Numbered from the stretch's first letter, positions 10,346 to 19,854 are shown. The stretch: DNA of 64,000 nucleotides from Rhizobiales bacterium NRL2 (GCA_001664005.1 CP016093.1:2935001-2999000), one strand, 5' to 3'. A program made the numbers and translations. Notes: generated by a model from the sequence alone, not told the origin.

Positions 10346-12157
10346 TTGGCCATTCGCCGCTTGCCCGAGACCACCGTCAACCGCATCGCCGCCGGCGAGG
10401 TGATCGAGCGGCCGGCCAGCGCGGTCAAGGAACTGGTGGAGAACAGCCTCGATGCCGGCGCGCGCCGCGTCGACATCGTGCTGCGCGACGGCGGCCGGTC
10501 GCTGATCTCCGTCGATGACGACGGCGCCGGCATGGACCGCGACGACCTGCAGCTCGCCATCGAACGCCATGCCACCTCCAAGCTGATGGACGACGACCTG
10601 CTGACCATCGCCCAGTTCGGCTTCCGGGGCGAAGCCCTGCCCTCGATCGGCGCTGTCTCACGCCTCGCGATCGAGAGCCGCGCCGCCGGTCAGGACACGG
10701 GCTGGTCCATCGGGGTCGACGGCGGCCGGGTCAGCGAGGCGAAGCCCGCGCCGCGCGCCGCCGGCACCCACGTCGAGGCACGCGATCTGTTCTATGCCAC
10801 GCCGGCCAGGCTGAAGTTCCTCAAGACCGACCGGGCCGAGTTCGGCGCCACGCTCGACACCATCAAGCGGCTCGCCATGGCCCACCCCGAGGTCGGCTTC
10901 ACCCTGAAGGACGGCGAGCGCACGGCCTTCACCGCTTCCGCCGAACAGGGCGAATTGCTGGACCGGCGCGCGGCGCGTCTTGGCCGCGTCATGGGCCGCG
11001 ACTTCATCGACAATGCGCTGGCGATCGAGGCCGAGCGCGAGGGCGTGCGGCTGACCGGCCTCGCCGCGGTGCCGACCTACAATCGCGGCAACTCGATGCA
11101 GCAGTACATGTTCGTCAACGGCCGGCCGGTACGCGACAAGCTGTTCGTCGGCGCGGTGCGCGGCGCCTATCACGACTTCCTCTCCGGCGGCCGCCATCCG
11201 GTCGTCGCGCTGTTCCTGGAAATCGAACCGCACGCGGTCGACGTCAATGTGCACCCGGCCAAGGCCGAAGTCCGTTTCCGTCAGCCCGGCGTGGTGCGCG
11301 GCCTGATCGTCGGCGCACTGCGCTCGGCCCTGGCGGAAGCCGGCCACCGCGCATCCACGACGGTCGCCGGCGCCGCGCTCGGCGCCTTCCGGCCGGCTTC
11401 CTCTCCGCCCGAGCCGCGGCTGTTCGCCCAGCGGCCTTCGGCCTATGCGGCCCAGGCCCGGCCGCAGCCCGCAGCGATGGAAGCGGCGGCGCGCTGGCAG
11501 GCGCCGGCGCCGGACGATCTCGCGCCGCCAAGTGCAGCCCGCGTGGCGGCGGTGAACGAGGACGAAGACGAATCCGACTATCCCCTCGGCGTTGCCCGCG
11601 CCCAGCTCCATGAAACCTACATCGTTGCGCAGACGGGCGACGGCATCGTCATCGTCGATCAGCATGCCGCGCACGAGCGCCTGGTCTACGAACGCATGAA
11701 GCGACAGATGGCCGAGAGCGGTGTCGCCCGCCAGGGCCTGCTTCTGCCCGAGGTCGTGGAGATGGACGAGACCAGCGCCGACCGGCTGGAAGCCCGCGCC
11801 GGGGAAATGGCGGAACTGGGACTGGTGTACGAGCGCTTCGGCGCCACCGCCGTGGTGGTCCGCGAGACTCCCGCCCTGCTCGGCCGCTGCGCCGTGCGCG
11901 GCCTGATCCTCGACCTCGCCGACGAACTGGCGGAGCTGGAGACAGCCAACGGGGTGAAGGACCGGCTGGAGGAGATCTGCGCCACCATGGCCTGCCACGG
12001 CTCGGTCCGTTCGGGCCGGCGCCTGGCCGGCGAGGAAATGGATGCGCTGCTCCGGGAAATGGAGCGCACGCCCCATTCGGGCCAGTGCAATCACGGCCGC
12101 CCGACCTATGTCGAGCTCAAGCTTGCCGACATCGAGCGCCTGTTCGGACGCCGCTAG
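10346..12157 (+). CDS. mutL: DNA mismatch repair protein MutL
   Basis: 603 residues from a TTG start with TAGGAAC upstream. The GHKL ATPase motifs are present in order: [28 protein letters not shown] and [11 protein letters not shown]. The family signature NGRPVRDK and the C-terminal dimerisation domain ([15 protein letters not shown] onward) follow. A Pro/Ala-rich linker spans about residues 345-410. The C-terminus carries [12 protein letters not shown] and [11 protein letters not shown], typical of MutL from organisms with the endonuclease-type C-domain, although a DQHA(x)2E(x)4E variant must be checked. The stop shares the bases CTAG with the convergent next gene. Confidence 0.96.
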   Translation: MAIRRLPETTVNRIAAGEVIERPASAVKELVENSLDAGARRVDIVLRDGGRSLISVDDDGAGMDRDDLQLAIERHATSKLMDDDLLTIAQFGFRGEALPSIGAVSRLAIESRAAGQDTGWSIGVDGGRVSEAKPAPRAAGTHVEARDLFYATPARLKFLKTDRAEFGATLDTIKRLAMAHPEVGFTLKDGERTAFTASAEQGELLDRRAARLGRVMGRDFIDNALAIEAEREGVRLTGLAAVPTYNRGNSMQQYMFVNGRPVRDKLFVGAVRGAYHDFLSGGRHPVVALFLEIEPHAVDVNVHPAKAEVRFRQPGVVRGLIVGALRSALAEAGHRASTTVAGAALGAFRPASSPPEPRLFAQRPSAYAAQARPQPAAMEAAARWQAPAPDDLAPPSAARVAAVNEDEDESDYPLGVARAQLHETYIVAQTGDGIVIVDQHAAHERLVYERMKRQMAESGVARQGLLLPEVVEMDETSADRLEARAGEMAELGLVYERFGATAVVVRETPALLGRCAVRGLILDLADELAELETANGVKDRLEEICATMACHGSVRSGRRLAGEEMDALLREMERTPHSGQCNHGRPTYVELKLADIERLFGRR

Positions 12158-13299
12158 AGGAACGTCGCGTCGGTGGGCAGCCCGAAGGCGACACGGCCGG
12201 TCAGTTCCCAGGTCGCCGGATTGACCATCATGTGCTGGGTCATGACGTGCGCGTCGCGGAAGCGGCGCTGCAGCGGCGACTTGAGATAGACGGAATCCCC
12301 GCCGGCCAGATCGTACATCGACCGCGCCACGTCGGCCGATGTCCGGGTGGCGTGCGTCGCCGCCAGCCGCAGATCGGCGCGGGCTTCCACGTCGAGATCG
12401 TCGCCCGCCTCGGCCAGGGCCCAGGCGCGGCCCACCGCGTCCTCCATGAACGCCGATGCGCCGGCCAGCTTCGCCCGCGCCTGCGCCAGTTCCGACTGGG
12501 CGTAGCCGCGTTCAGCCAGCGTGCGCCCGCCGCCGGTCGGCTTCTTCGAGGCCGCCAGGGCGACAAGATCGTCCAGCGCCGCCCCGGCATTGCCCAGCGC
12601 CACTGCCGCGATGCCAAGCGACAGCAAACCGAAGGTCGGAAAACGGTAGAGCGCGCCGTCATGGGTCGCGACGCTCTTCATCATCGAGACCGCGCGCGCT
12701 TCGGGCACGAAGATGTCCGCGACCGCCATGTCGCCCGAGCCGGTGCCCTTCAGGCCGTGGCTCATCCAGGTGTCGATCAGTTCCGCCTCGGCGGCGGGAA
12801 AGATCATCATCCGCGAATCCGGGGCGCCGTTGGGCAGCTTGGCGATGCCGTCGCCGTCCCGGATCACCGCGCCGCCGGACAGCCAGGTGCAGTTGGCGCT
12901 GCCGCTGGCCCAGGCCCAGCGTCCGGTCAGCCGATAGCCGCCGTCGACCGGTTCGGCGCGGCCCATGGGCGCGAAGATACCGCCATAGACGCCCTTGGGA
13001 TCGCCGTAGATCTCGCGGGCCGTCTCATGGTCCAGGAAGCCGGACTTGTAGGCCGATGTCGCCGCGATCATGACGCACCAGCCGGCCGAGGCGTCGGCGG
13101 CGGCGACGCGGCGCATCGCCGCGAGCGACTCCGAGACCGGCAGTTCCAGCCCGCCCAGGGCCTTCGGGATCATCATGCGGAACAGCCCCGACTCGGCCAT
13201 CGCCCGGGCGATGTCGGCAGGCAGCCGCCGCGCCGCCTCGATCTCGTCGCCGCGTCCGGCGACGTCGGCGAGAAGCGCCTCGGGAAGGGTCATGGTCAT
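12154..13299 (-). CDS. Acyl-CoA dehydrogenase-fold flavoprotein, possibly a two-component monooxygenase
   Basis: 381 residues. The ATG at 13299 overlaps the stop of the upstream oxidoreductase (ATGA). The fold is that of acyl-CoA dehydrogenases, but the sequence ([37 protein letters not shown], then [19 protein letters not shown]) looks like the group-D branch of flavin-dependent monooxygenases or hydroxylases (DszC/HsaA-like). That branch uses reduced flavin from a separate reductase. A genuine acyl-CoA dehydrogenase role cannot be excluded. It is co-transcribed with a NADP-dependent oxidoreductase. Its TAG overlaps the mutL stop codon. Confidence 0.8.
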   Translation of the reverse strand: MTMTLPEALLADVAGRGDEIEAARRLPADIARAMAESGLFRMMIPKALGGLELPVSESLAAMRRVAAADASAGWCVMIAATSAYKSGFLDHETAREIYGDPKGVYGGIFAPMGRAEPVDGGYRLTGRWAWASGSANCTWLSGGAVIRDGDGIAKLPNGAPDSRMMIFPAAEAELIDTWMSHGLKGTGSGDMAVADIFVPEARAVSMMKSVATHDGALYRFPTFGLLSLGIAAVALGNAGAALDDLVALAASKKPTGGGRTLAERGYAQSELAQARAKLAGASAFMEDAVGRAWALAEAGDDLDVEARADLRLAATHATRTSADVARSMYDLAGGDSVYLKSPLQRRFRDAHVMTQHMMVNPATWELTGRVAFGLPTDATFL

Positions 13300-14327
13300 C
13301 GCTTCGCCTCCGGCTCGAAAGGGTCGGGGCTCAGACGGGCCAGCCGCCGGCCGCGGTTCTCGCCCCGGAAAAGCCCGGCGAAGGCTTCGGGTATCGATTC
13401 CAGTCCCTCGCTGATCTCGTCGCGCCAGACAATCTCGCCGGCCAGCACGTGCTCCGCCATCGCGCGCTCCGCATCGTCCCAGGGCAGATCGTCGAACACC
13501 ACCAGCCCCTGCATCTTCAGGCGGTGGGTGATGAAGGCGCGGGTGTTGCGCAAGCCCGGCGGATCGGCCTGATTGTAGGCGGCCACCTGGCCGGAGACCA
13601 CGATGGCGCCGTTCAGGTTCATCGAGGGGATGATCCGGTCGATCATTTCGTTGCCGACATTGTCGAACAGGATGTCCACGCCGTCCGGCGCGGCCTCGGC
13701 CACTGCGGCGGCGACGTCCATCGAGCGGTAGTCGATGGCGTGATCGAAGCCCGCCGCGTCGACCAGCCAGCGGCACTTCTCCGGGCCGCCGGCGACGCCG
13801 ATCACGCGGCAGCCCTCCAGCCTGGCGATCTGCCCCGCGGCCGAGCCCACCGCGCCGGCAGCGCTGGTCACCACCACGGTCTGGCCGGCCTTCAGCCCGC
13901 CCACGCGCCTGAGCCCGAACCAGGCCGTCATGCCGGAGACGCCCAGCACGCCGAGCCAGGGACTGAGCGGCAGACGGCGGTCGGTGATGCGGCGGATGAA
14001 CCCCCGGCCCTTTGAGACCAGATGCTCGGACCAGCCTTCGGCGAGTGAGACGATATCGCCCGGCGCATAGTCGGGATGGCGGCTCTCGACCACCTCACCG
14101 ACGGAGAAGGCGCCGACCATCTCGCCGAGCTTCAGCGGCGGGACATAACTCGCCTGACCGGAGAGCCGCGCCCGGGTGCCCGGATCGACGGAAAGCAGGA
14201 TGTTGCGGACGAGGAAGCGGCCGTCCGCCAGATCGGGCAACTCGTGGTCCACGATCTCGAAATCGTCCGGCGACGGCGCGCCTTCGATATAGCGCTTCAG
14301 CACGATGCGCCGCGTCTTCTGCCCCAT
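13296..14327 (-). CDS. Zinc-free MDR-family NADP-dependent oxidoreductase
   Basis: 343 residues, starting MGQKTRRIVLKRYIEGAPSPDDF, a pattern typical of the PTGR/CurA-like branch of medium-chain reductases. The Rossmann motif is VTSAAGAVGSAAGQIARLEG. No zinc-ligand cysteines are apparent, as expected for this branch, which reduces enones or alkenals with NADPH. It overlaps the following flavoprotein gene by ATGA, so they form a two-gene operon. The joint pathway is unknown; detoxification of unsaturated carbonyls is one possibility. Confidence 0.88.
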   Translation of the reverse strand: MGQKTRRIVLKRYIEGAPSPDDFEIVDHELPDLADGRFLVRNILLSVDPGTRARLSGQASYVPPLKLGEMVGAFSVGEVVESRHPDYAPGDIVSLAEGWSEHLVSKGRGFIRRITDRRLPLSPWLGVLGVSGMTAWFGLRRVGGLKAGQTVVVTSAAGAVGSAAGQIARLEGCRVIGVAGGPEKCRWLVDAAGFDHAIDYRSMDVAAAVAEAAPDGVDILFDNVGNEMIDRIIPSMNLNGAIVVSGQVAAYNQADPPGLRNTRAFITHRLKMQGLVVFDDLPWDDAERAMAEHVLAGEIVWRDEISEGLESIPEAFAGLFRGENRGRRLARLSPDPFEPEAKR

Positions 14328-14484
14328 GTCGCCTCCCCGGTTCGCGAGACCAGTGTAGAACCTTGTGCCGGGACAGACGCAACGGTTTCAACGACGGAAA
14401 CAGTGCATTTCCCGCGCCGCGCTTGCTAGGGGCCGGGTCCGCAATCAGCTATGGTGCAGCGAAACACAGTAAAGGGAGAGCGTC

Positions 14485-15150
14485 ATGTCATTCGGGCGCA
14501 TCGATCACCTGGCCTTCATCACGCCGGACCTGGACGGCACCATCCGTTTCTACCGTGACCTGCTGGGCATGGAGCTGTCGCTGGGCATCGGTCATGACGG
14601 CTTCCGCCATTACTTCTTCCGCACCGGCGACAACTACGTCGCCTTCTTCGCCTATGAAGGCGCGTCGAAGATGAGGAAGAAATTCCACGGGCGGCGGACG
14701 AAGGAGCCCATCGGCTTCGACCACGTGGCCTTCACGGTGCCGACGCGCGAAGAGCTGTTCGAACTGAAGGACCGCCTGGAGGCCGCGGGGCTGGAGGTCA
14801 CCGGCCCCATCGACCACGGCGCCTTCTGGTCGATCTATTTCTTCGACAACAACGACATCCCGCTGGAGTTCGCGTGGAACCTGATGGAGATCGTGGAGAC
14901 GCCGGCCGTCGTCGACGACGACCTGCCCACGATCGTCCTGGAAGGCTCGGGCCCGCAGCCCGGTCACTGGCCGACGGTGTCGAACCCGACACCGCCGGAG
15001 GAGATGATCGCGTCGAAGGCGGGCAACGCCTACGCGCTGCGCGCGGAACTCCGGAAGACCGGCAAGGGCCGGCTCACCCCTGCCGGCGCGGCCGCCATCC
15101 GCCAGATGGAAGACCCGCCGTCCGAAACCGAAGCGGCGATCGGGCCGTGA
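14485..15150 (+). CDS. VOC-superfamily (glyoxalase-fold) protein
   Basis: 221 residues after AAAGGGAGA. The first 140 residues form the paired beta-alpha-beta-beta-beta modules: RIDHLAFITPDLDGTIRFYRD, then FDHVAFTVPTREELFELKDRL and YFFDNNDIPLEFAWN. These provide candidate metal ligands H8, H-in-FDHVAF and E in LEFAW. The C-terminal 75 residues are an unfamiliar extension. Members act as lyases, dioxygenases or isomerases, and the reaction is not evident here. It is divergent from the MDR oxidoreductase and followed 10 bases later by a beta-hydroxyacid dehydrogenase gene, with which it likely forms an operon. Confidence 0.85.
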   Translation: MSFGRIDHLAFITPDLDGTIRFYRDLLGMELSLGIGHDGFRHYFFRTGDNYVAFFAYEGASKMRKKFHGRRTKEPIGFDHVAFTVPTREELFELKDRLEAAGLEVTGPIDHGAFWSIYFFDNNDIPLEFAWNLMEIVETPAVVDDDLPTIVLEGSGPQPGHWPTVSNPTPPEEMIASKAGNAYALRAELRKTGKGRLTPAGAAAIRQMEDPPSETEAAIGP

Positions 15151-15160
15151 GGGTAAGAGC

Positions 15161-15976
15161 TTGAGAGTTGGCGTCGCCGGCTGCGGCGCCATGGGCCGGC
15201 CCATGGCGGAGGCGCTGATCGCCGCCGGCTTCGACGTCATGGGCTACGACGTCCGGCCCATGTCCGGGTTCGGCGGCTTCGCCCGGCACATGACGGGCGA
15301 TCCAGCGGAACTGCCAGGGCGCTGCGGTGCCGTGATCTCGGTCGTGCGCGACGCAGCCCAGACGCGGGAACTGCTGGCGGCCATGGCGGAACCGCCGCCG
15401 ATCCTGGTTCTCTCCTCCACGCTGTCGCCGCGTTTCGTCCGGACGCTTCGTGACGAACTGCCGACAGCCACCGCGCTGGTGGACGCGCCCATGTCCGGTG
15501 CACCGCACCGGGCGCGGTCGGCGACGCTCACCTTCATGGTCGGCGGCCCGGATGAAGCGGTGAAACAACTGATGCCCGCCTTCCGGGCCATGGGCGAGGA
15601 AATCCACCTGCTGGGCGATACCGGCGCGGGCGCGGCGGCCAAGGTGCTCAACAACTTCGTCGCCGCGGCGGGCGTCGTCGCCGTCCGCACGGTACTGGCG
15701 CAGGCCGGGGCTCTGGGCCTGCCGCCGGAGCGCCTGCTCGCAGTCATGCGTTCCAGTTCCGGCGGCACCTGGTATGGCGACAACCTGGAACGGATCGACT
15801 GGGCGGCGGAAACCTACGATCCCGCCAATACCATCGGCATCCTGGAAAAGGACGTCACCGCCTATCTCGACGCGGTCGCCGGAGACGGGCCGGCGGACGG
15901 GCTGACGGAAGCGGTGCTCGAAAGACTGCGCGGCCTGCCGGCCTTGCCCGACCTGGACGATCAGGGACGGGTGTAG
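15161..15976 (+). CDS. NAD(P)-dependent beta-hydroxyacid dehydrogenase
   Basis: 271 residues from a TTG start. The N-terminal Rossmann motif VGVAGCGAMGRPMAEALIAAGF and the substrate/catalytic motifs (DAPMSGAPHRARSATLTFMVGG; catalytic Lys in GAGAAAKVLNNFVAAAG) match 3-hydroxyisobutyrate or tartronate semialdehyde reductases. It would oxidise a 3-hydroxyacid or reduce the semialdehyde. The substrate is not determinable. The last 16 bases overlap the end of the convergent carboxyltransferase gene. Confidence 0.9.
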   Translation: MRVGVAGCGAMGRPMAEALIAAGFDVMGYDVRPMSGFGGFARHMTGDPAELPGRCGAVISVVRDAAQTRELLAAMAEPPPILVLSSTLSPRFVRTLRDELPTATALVDAPMSGAPHRARSATLTFMVGGPDEAVKQLMPAFRAMGEEIHLLGDTGAGAAAKVLNNFVAAAGVVAVRTVLAQAGALGLPPERLLAVMRSSSGGTWYGDNLERIDWAAETYDPANTIGILEKDVTAYLDAVAGDGPADGLTEAVLERLRGLPALPDLDDQGRV

Positions 15977-17526
15977 AACCGCCGCGGCCCGGCCTTGGGC
16001 AGGGCCTCGATGCGGTGTCTGTTCAGCTCCAGCCACTGACAGAGCTGGGGCCGCGTCTCCCGCGGGTCGATGAGGTCGTGATAGGCGAAGCTTTCGGCGC
16101 GGGAGAAGGGTGACTGGCGCTCCGCCATCTTCCGCTCCAGATCCGCGCGCAAGGCCTCCGGGTCGTCGGCGGCGGCGATCTCGCGGCCAAAGGCGACGGC
16201 GACACCGCCCTCGACGGGCAGCGGCCCCGACTCGGCAGACGGCCAGGCCAGGACATGGGCGTGATTGCCGTAATGCGCCGCCGCAGCGACGCCGAAGCTC
16301 TTCTTGATCGCCACCGAACACCACGGCACTTCGCAGCTCGCCGCGGCCAGCACCGCCGACGTTCCGGGCCGGATGGTGCCGGCCTTCTCGGAATCCGGGC
16401 CGATCATGAAGCCGGGCTCGTCCACGAAGGCGACGATCGGCAGGTGGAAGGTCTCGCAGAATTCGATGAAACGCCGGGCCTTGCGTGCGCCGTCGGCGGT
16501 CATCGCACCGGCGTAGAAGCGGCAGTCATTGCCGAATACGCCGACGGGTTGTCCGTTCAGACGCGCCAGGCCGACGATCTGACCCGGCCCGTACTGCCGG
16601 CCGGTCTCGAAGAAGCTGCCACAGTCGACCACCATCTCGATGAGCTTGCGCTGGTCGTAGGCGCGGCGACGGTCCGTCGGCACGATATCGGCCAGCGCAT
16701 CCTCGCATCGGTCGACCGGGTCGTCGCAATCGGCGACCGGCGGCAGGTGGTCGACATTGGGCGGCAGGTAGCTCAGGAAGCGGCGGATCTGGCGGAAGGC
16801 GTCGTCCTCGTCGTCGGCAAGATTGTCGACCGCGCCGCTCTTCAGGTGCACCTGCGGCCCGCCCAGTTCCTCCTTGGTCACGGAGACGCCCAGGGCGCGC
16901 TCCACCACCGCCGGACCGGCAATCAGGACCTGGGCCGTCTCCTTCGTCATCACGCTGAAATGGCTGGCCACCAGCCGCGCCGCCGGCAGGCCGGCGACGG
17001 GGCCCAGCGCCGCGGCGGCGACCGGGACGGTGCCCAGCGTCTGCGCCACCGACAGGAAGCGATGCGGCTCCCCCACCGAAGAACCGACCGGACCCGAGGA
17101 GTCCTTGCCGCCGGAACCGGTGACCGAACCGCCGCCGCCTTCGTGCAGGCGGATCAGCGGGACGCGATAGCGCAGCGCCACGTCCTCGGCATAGACCGAC
17201 TTTCGCAGCCCGGCAGGCGTCGGTGAGCCGCCGCGCACGGTGAAATCCTCACCGCCGACGACGCAGGTCCGGCCGTCGACGCGGCCGAAGCCGAGGATGA
17301 AGTTGGCCGGGGTGAAGCCGGCCTTCCCGCCATCTTCCGCAGGTTCGGCAACGCCGGCCGTGCGGCCCAGTTCGGCGAAACTGCCCTCGTCCAGCAGCCG
17401 CCCGATCCGCTCCCTGAGCGTCAGCCGGCCCTTGGCGTGCTGGCGCCCGACAGCCTCGGCCCCGCCCTGCTCCACAGCCAGCTTGCGCCGCCTTTGAATC
17501 TCGTCGATGCGTTCCTGCCAGCTCAC
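15961..17526 (-). CDS. Acyl-CoA carboxylase, carboxyltransferase (beta) subunit
   Basis: 521 residues, the typical propionyl/methylcrotonyl-CoA carboxylase beta length. The start is a GTG at 17526 preceded by GGGGAGG at 17536-17542; the frame is open further up, but that extension runs into mucR. The carboxyltransferase domains show GRLTLRERIGRLLDEGSF, LHEGGGGSVTGSGG, a crotonase-like core (LGPVAGLPAARLVASHF) and FVDEPGFMIGPDSE. It moves the carboxyl from carboxybiotin to an acyl-CoA. The partner biotin carboxylase/BCCP subunit is not in this window, so the substrate (propionyl, methylcrotonyl, geranyl and so on) is open. Confidence 0.92.
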   Translation of the reverse strand: MSWQERIDEIQRRRKLAVEQGGAEAVGRQHAKGRLTLRERIGRLLDEGSFAELGRTAGVAEPAEDGGKAGFTPANFILGFGRVDGRTCVVGGEDFTVRGGSPTPAGLRKSVYAEDVALRYRVPLIRLHEGGGGSVTGSGGKDSSGPVGSSVGEPHRFLSVAQTLGTVPVAAAALGPVAGLPAARLVASHFSVMTKETAQVLIAGPAVVERALGVSVTKEELGGPQVHLKSGAVDNLADDEDDAFRQIRRFLSYLPPNVDHLPPVADCDDPVDRCEDALADIVPTDRRRAYDQRKLIEMVVDCGSFFETGRQYGPGQIVGLARLNGQPVGVFGNDCRFYAGAMTADGARKARRFIEFCETFHLPIVAFVDEPGFMIGPDSEKAGTIRPGTSAVLAAASCEVPWCSVAIKKSFGVAAAAHYGNHAHVLAWPSAESGPLPVEGGVAVAFGREIAAADDPEALRADLERKMAERQSPFSRAESFAYHDLIDPRETRPQLCQWLELNRHRIEALPKAGPRRFYTRP

Positions 17527-17535
17527 GCCTGACAC

Positions 17536-17542
17536 CTCCCCG
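17536..17542 (-). promoter_or_regulatory. Ribosome binding site of the carboxyltransferase gene
   Basis: GGGGAGG on the minus strand. It touches a first GTG at 17535 and leaves nine bases to the second GTG at 17526, which is therefore the likely start. Confidence 0.6.
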
Positions 17543-17581
17543 TTCCATGCCGCGCGCAGCCGATGATGACGCGGCGCAGAC

Positions 17582-17614
17582 AAAAGAAAACCCCGGAAGG
17601 CGGTCCTTCCGGGG
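17582..17614 (-). terminator. Rho-independent terminator of mucR
   Basis: ccccggaagg (17591-17600) pairs with ccttccgggg (17605-17614) around a 4-base loop. Read on the minus strand the stem is followed by TTTTCTTTT (17582-17590). It lies about 40 bases after the mucR stop and before the carboxyltransferase start, so the two minus-strand genes are separate transcripts. Confidence 0.88.
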
Positions 17615-17651
17615 TCGGTTCCATCAGGTTGTCGGGCTGACCCGCGGCGGG

Positions 17652-18092
17652 TCAGGCCTTGGCGCGGCGGCGTCCACCCCGGCCGAGGCCGATCGCCTTG
17701 GCCATCTCGGCGCGCTTCTTGGCGTAGTTGGGCGCCACCATCGGGTAATCGGACGGCAGGTTCCACTTCGCTCGGTATTCTTCGGGCGACATGTCGAAGT
17801 TGGTGCGCAGATAGCGCTTCAGCATCTTCAGCTTCTTGCCGTCTTCCAGACAGATCAGGTAGTCGGGCGTGATCGAACGCCGAATGCTGACCGCCGGCTT
17901 CTGGTTTTCCGGTTCCGGCTCCTCCACCGCGGTGCCGGCGGAGGCCAGGGCCGCATGAATACGGCTGATCAGCTCCGGCAGTTCATCGGAAGGAACGACG
18001 TTGTTGGAGACATAGGCCGCGGCGACTTCCGCCGTCATCTCCAGCAAATCCTGATGGGTCGGAGCCCCACCTTCCGCTGCATTCGCGTTCAT
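17652..18092 (-). CDS. mucR: MucR/Ros-family transcriptional regulator
   Basis: 146 residues with an AGGAG ribosome site. The acidic N-terminal half ([16 protein letters not shown]) carries the oligomerisation region. The DNA-binding domain is [18 protein letters not shown], followed by [20 protein letters not shown]. MucR proteins are global, H-NS-like repressors that bind AT-rich promoters and govern cell cycle, motility and surface polysaccharides. The usual zinc set is C-x2-D/C-x9-H...H. Here C81 and D84 are kept, but the histidine positions read Y94 and N98-F99, so the finger probably folds without zinc. It has its own terminator and a long upstream region. Confidence 0.93.
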   Translation of the reverse strand: MNANAAEGGAPTHQDLLEMTAEVAAAYVSNNVVPSDELPELISRIHAALASAGTAVEEPEPENQKPAVSIRRSITPDYLICLEDGKKLKMLKRYLRTNFDMSPEEYRAKWNLPSDYPMVAPNYAKKRAEMAKAIGLGRGGRRRAKA

Positions 18093-18443
18093 ATCTGATA
18101 CTCCTGATTCTGGACCGTTCAGTCGGTTACTGGATTCGGTACGTACTATGCGTCTCGAATTGCCGCGAACTTAACAGAGAACGGCAAGCACGAAAGAAAA
18201 AAATGCGGTTGAAATTCTTCCACTCATCACATGTTGCCCAATGGTGCAAAACCCCTGCGGCACCTATGCTTGAGAAGCATGACGCAGGCGAACTTTTCGG
18301 TAACGGAAAGCCACGGAGACAGAAATGACCGCCATTGGCGGCGGCAGTTCGTCCTCGCCTTCCGAATCATCGGTGATATCCTGCGGATGGACGGGCGCCC
18401 CGCCTGGCCAGGGACGGTCCGCAAAATTCCTGGAGGTCCACCA
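18093..18443. promoter_or_regulatory. Intergenic region between divergent mucR and the oxidoreductase unit
   Basis: 351 bases without a clear gene. On the mucR side it holds a dyad ttgccg (18160-18165)/cggcaa (18182-18187) with a 16-base spacer, the palindrome ggtacgtact-like core near 18138-18147, and an A-rich stretch at 18192-18203, the AT-rich type of DNA that MucR proteins bind. On the other side lies a nested hairpin at 18254-18288. Promoters for both genes must be here, but no consensus -35/-10 pair stands out. Confidence 0.5.
18254..18288. promoter_or_regulatory. Nested inverted repeat upstream of the oxidoreductase
   Basis: cctgcg (18254-18259) pairs with cgcagg (18283-18288), and inside it atgctt (18266-18271) pairs with aagcat (18275-18280) around gag. 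As RNA this is a stem with an internal bulge. As DNA it could be a dyad operator. It lies about 155 bases before a 24-codon leader-like frame. Confidence 0.4.
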
Positions 18444-18518
18444 ATGTCTTCGGCGACCAGCATTGCCTCCGTCGCCTCGCATCGGATCGACGCCATCGAT
18501 CCGTCCTACCGGAACTGA
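18444..18518 (+). CDS. Possible 24-residue leader peptide
   Basis: A short frame MSSATSIASVASHRIDAIDPSYRN with a strong ribosome site (GGAGG at 18432-18436, seven bases before the ATG). It ends 7 bases before the likely TTG start of the FAD oxidoreductase. It resembles no family I know. It could be a leader that couples or attenuates translation of the downstream gene, or chance. The oxidoreductase frame is itself open upstream through this region, which weakens the case. Confidence 0.3.
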   Translation: MSSATSIASVASHRIDAIDPSYRN

Positions 18519-18525
18519 GCCGGCC

Positions 18526-19854
18526 TTGAGCGCCCGTCGCCGCGCCCGGCTTCGTCCGGCGGAAGACCTGAAGTTCGAGCCCTACTGGTGGCGCGAGCGG
18601 GACCGGTCCCCGCCGCCCGAGCCTGATCTGCCCGAGCGCGTGGACGTCGCCATCGTCGGCGGCGGCTACACGGGCCTTTCGGCCGCGCTGACCCTGGCGC
18701 GGTCTGGCGCCAGCGTGGTCGTCTTCGATGCCGAGGATCCCGGCGACGGCGCGAGTTCGCGCAATGGCGGCATGTTCGGCGACCGGCTGAAACCGGGCTA
18801 TGGCGGTCTTGCCCACCGCTTCGGGGCGGCGCGTGCGGTGGCCATGCTCGACGAGGCCTCCGCTTCCGTGGAATTCATCGAACGGCTGGTGATCGACAAT
18901 GACATCGCCTGCGACTTCGCGCGCATGGGCCGCTTCTATCCGGCGGTGACGCGGGCGCACTACGAGAGCATGGCGGCCAGCCTGGAGGCGGAAAAGGCGG
19001 CGCGGCCGGTGCAGGCGGAGATGGTGCCCGCAGACGAGCAGAGCCAGTTCATCGGCTCCCGTTTCTACGCCGGCGGGCGGCTCCACCACGACACGGGCGG
19101 GCTGCATCCGGCGAAGTTCCACGACGGGCTGCTGGCCGCCGCCCGGGCCGCCGGCGCGCTGGTCGTGGGCCGCACCGCCGTGCTGGGCCTGGAGGAGACC
19201 GACAGCGCCATGGTGCTGGAAACCAGCCTGGGCTTCGTCACGGCGGAGACGGTGCTGATCTGCACCAACGGCTATACCGGCCCGCTGACGCCCGAGCATC
19301 AGGCCCGCGTGGTGCCGGTGACCTCGGCAATCGTGGCCACGGACGAACTCGACCCCGATCTGGTGCGGCGGCTGATTCCGGGCGGGCGGATGATCGCCGA
19401 CAGTTTCAACCTGCTGAACTACTACCGCCCTTCCCCCGACGGACGGCGCATCCTGCTGGGCAGCCGGCCGGGCGTGGGCGTCGGCGGCGGTCGGAAACTG
19501 GCTGACCATCTCGGCCGCCGCCTGGGCGAGATCTTTCCGGAACTCGACGGCGTCGCGCTGACCCATTGCTGGTGGGGCAAGGTCGCATTCAGCTTCGATG
19601 GCCTGCCGAAGATCGGGCTCGAGGGCCGCATCGGCCACGCCATGTGCTACGCCGGGTCCGGCGTCGCCATGTCCAACTGGATGGGCCACAAGCTGGCGCA
19701 GAAGGCCCTTGGCGATCTCGCCGGCCGAAGCGCCTTCGACGATGTCGAGTTTCCCGAACGCTTCTTCTACGGCGGACGGCCCTGGTTCCTTGGCCCCGCC
19801 ATGGCCTGGTACGGTTTCCGTGATTCACTGAGCCGCCTGCGTCACGGCCGATGA
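18526..19854 (+). CDS. FAD-dependent amino acid/amine oxidoreductase (DadA/PuuB-like)
   Basis: 442 residues from TTG 18526. The frame stays open to an ATG at 18325, but the extra 67 residues are unlike the family. FYWW-type start (KFEPYWWRER) precedes the FAD dinucleotide motif VAIVGGGYTGLSAALTLARSG and the GASSRNGGMFG motif. The C-terminal FAD contact is HAMCYAGSGVAMSNWMGHKLA. Members oxidise amines or amino acids such as gamma-glutamylputrescine, glycine or sarcosine. Its stop overlaps the MATE transporter start (ATGA). A paralogue lies at 24535-25806. Confidence 0.88.
   Translation: MSARRRARLRPAEDLKFEPYWWRERDRSPPPEPDLPERVDVAIVGGGYTGLSAALTLARSGASVVVFDAEDPGDGASSRNGGMFGDRLKPGYGGLAHRFGAARAVAMLDEASASVEFIERLVIDNDIACDFARMGRFYPAVTRAHYESMAASLEAEKAARPVQAEMVPADEQSQFIGSRFYAGGRLHHDTGGLHPAKFHDGLLAAARAAGALVVGRTAVLGLEETDSAMVLETSLGFVTAETVLICTNGYTGPLTPEHQARVVPVTSAIVATDELDPDLVRRLIPGGRMIADSFNLLNYYRPSPDGRRILLGSRPGVGVGGGRKLADHLGRRLGEIFPELDGVALTHCWWGKVAFSFDGLPKIGLEGRIGHAMCYAGSGVAMSNWMGHKLAQKALGDLAGRSAFDDVEFPERFFYGGRPWFLGPAMAWYGFRDSLSRLRHGR

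Noticed and set aside
12154-13776. Longer version of the flavoprotein starting at 13776
   Set aside because: The first 159 residues are a shadow of the upstream MDR oxidoreductase. The ATG at 13299 overlaps that gene's stop and gives the family length.
15961-17766. Longer version of the carboxyltransferase starting inside mucR
   Set aside because: The extension crosses the mucR terminator and has no family similarity; GTG 17526 has a strong ribosome site.
18325-18525. N-terminal extension of the FAD oxidoreductase from ATG 18325
   Set aside because: The added 67 residues are low-complexity and unlike the family, and TTG 18526 gives the usual length. Not fully excluded, because the frame is open.
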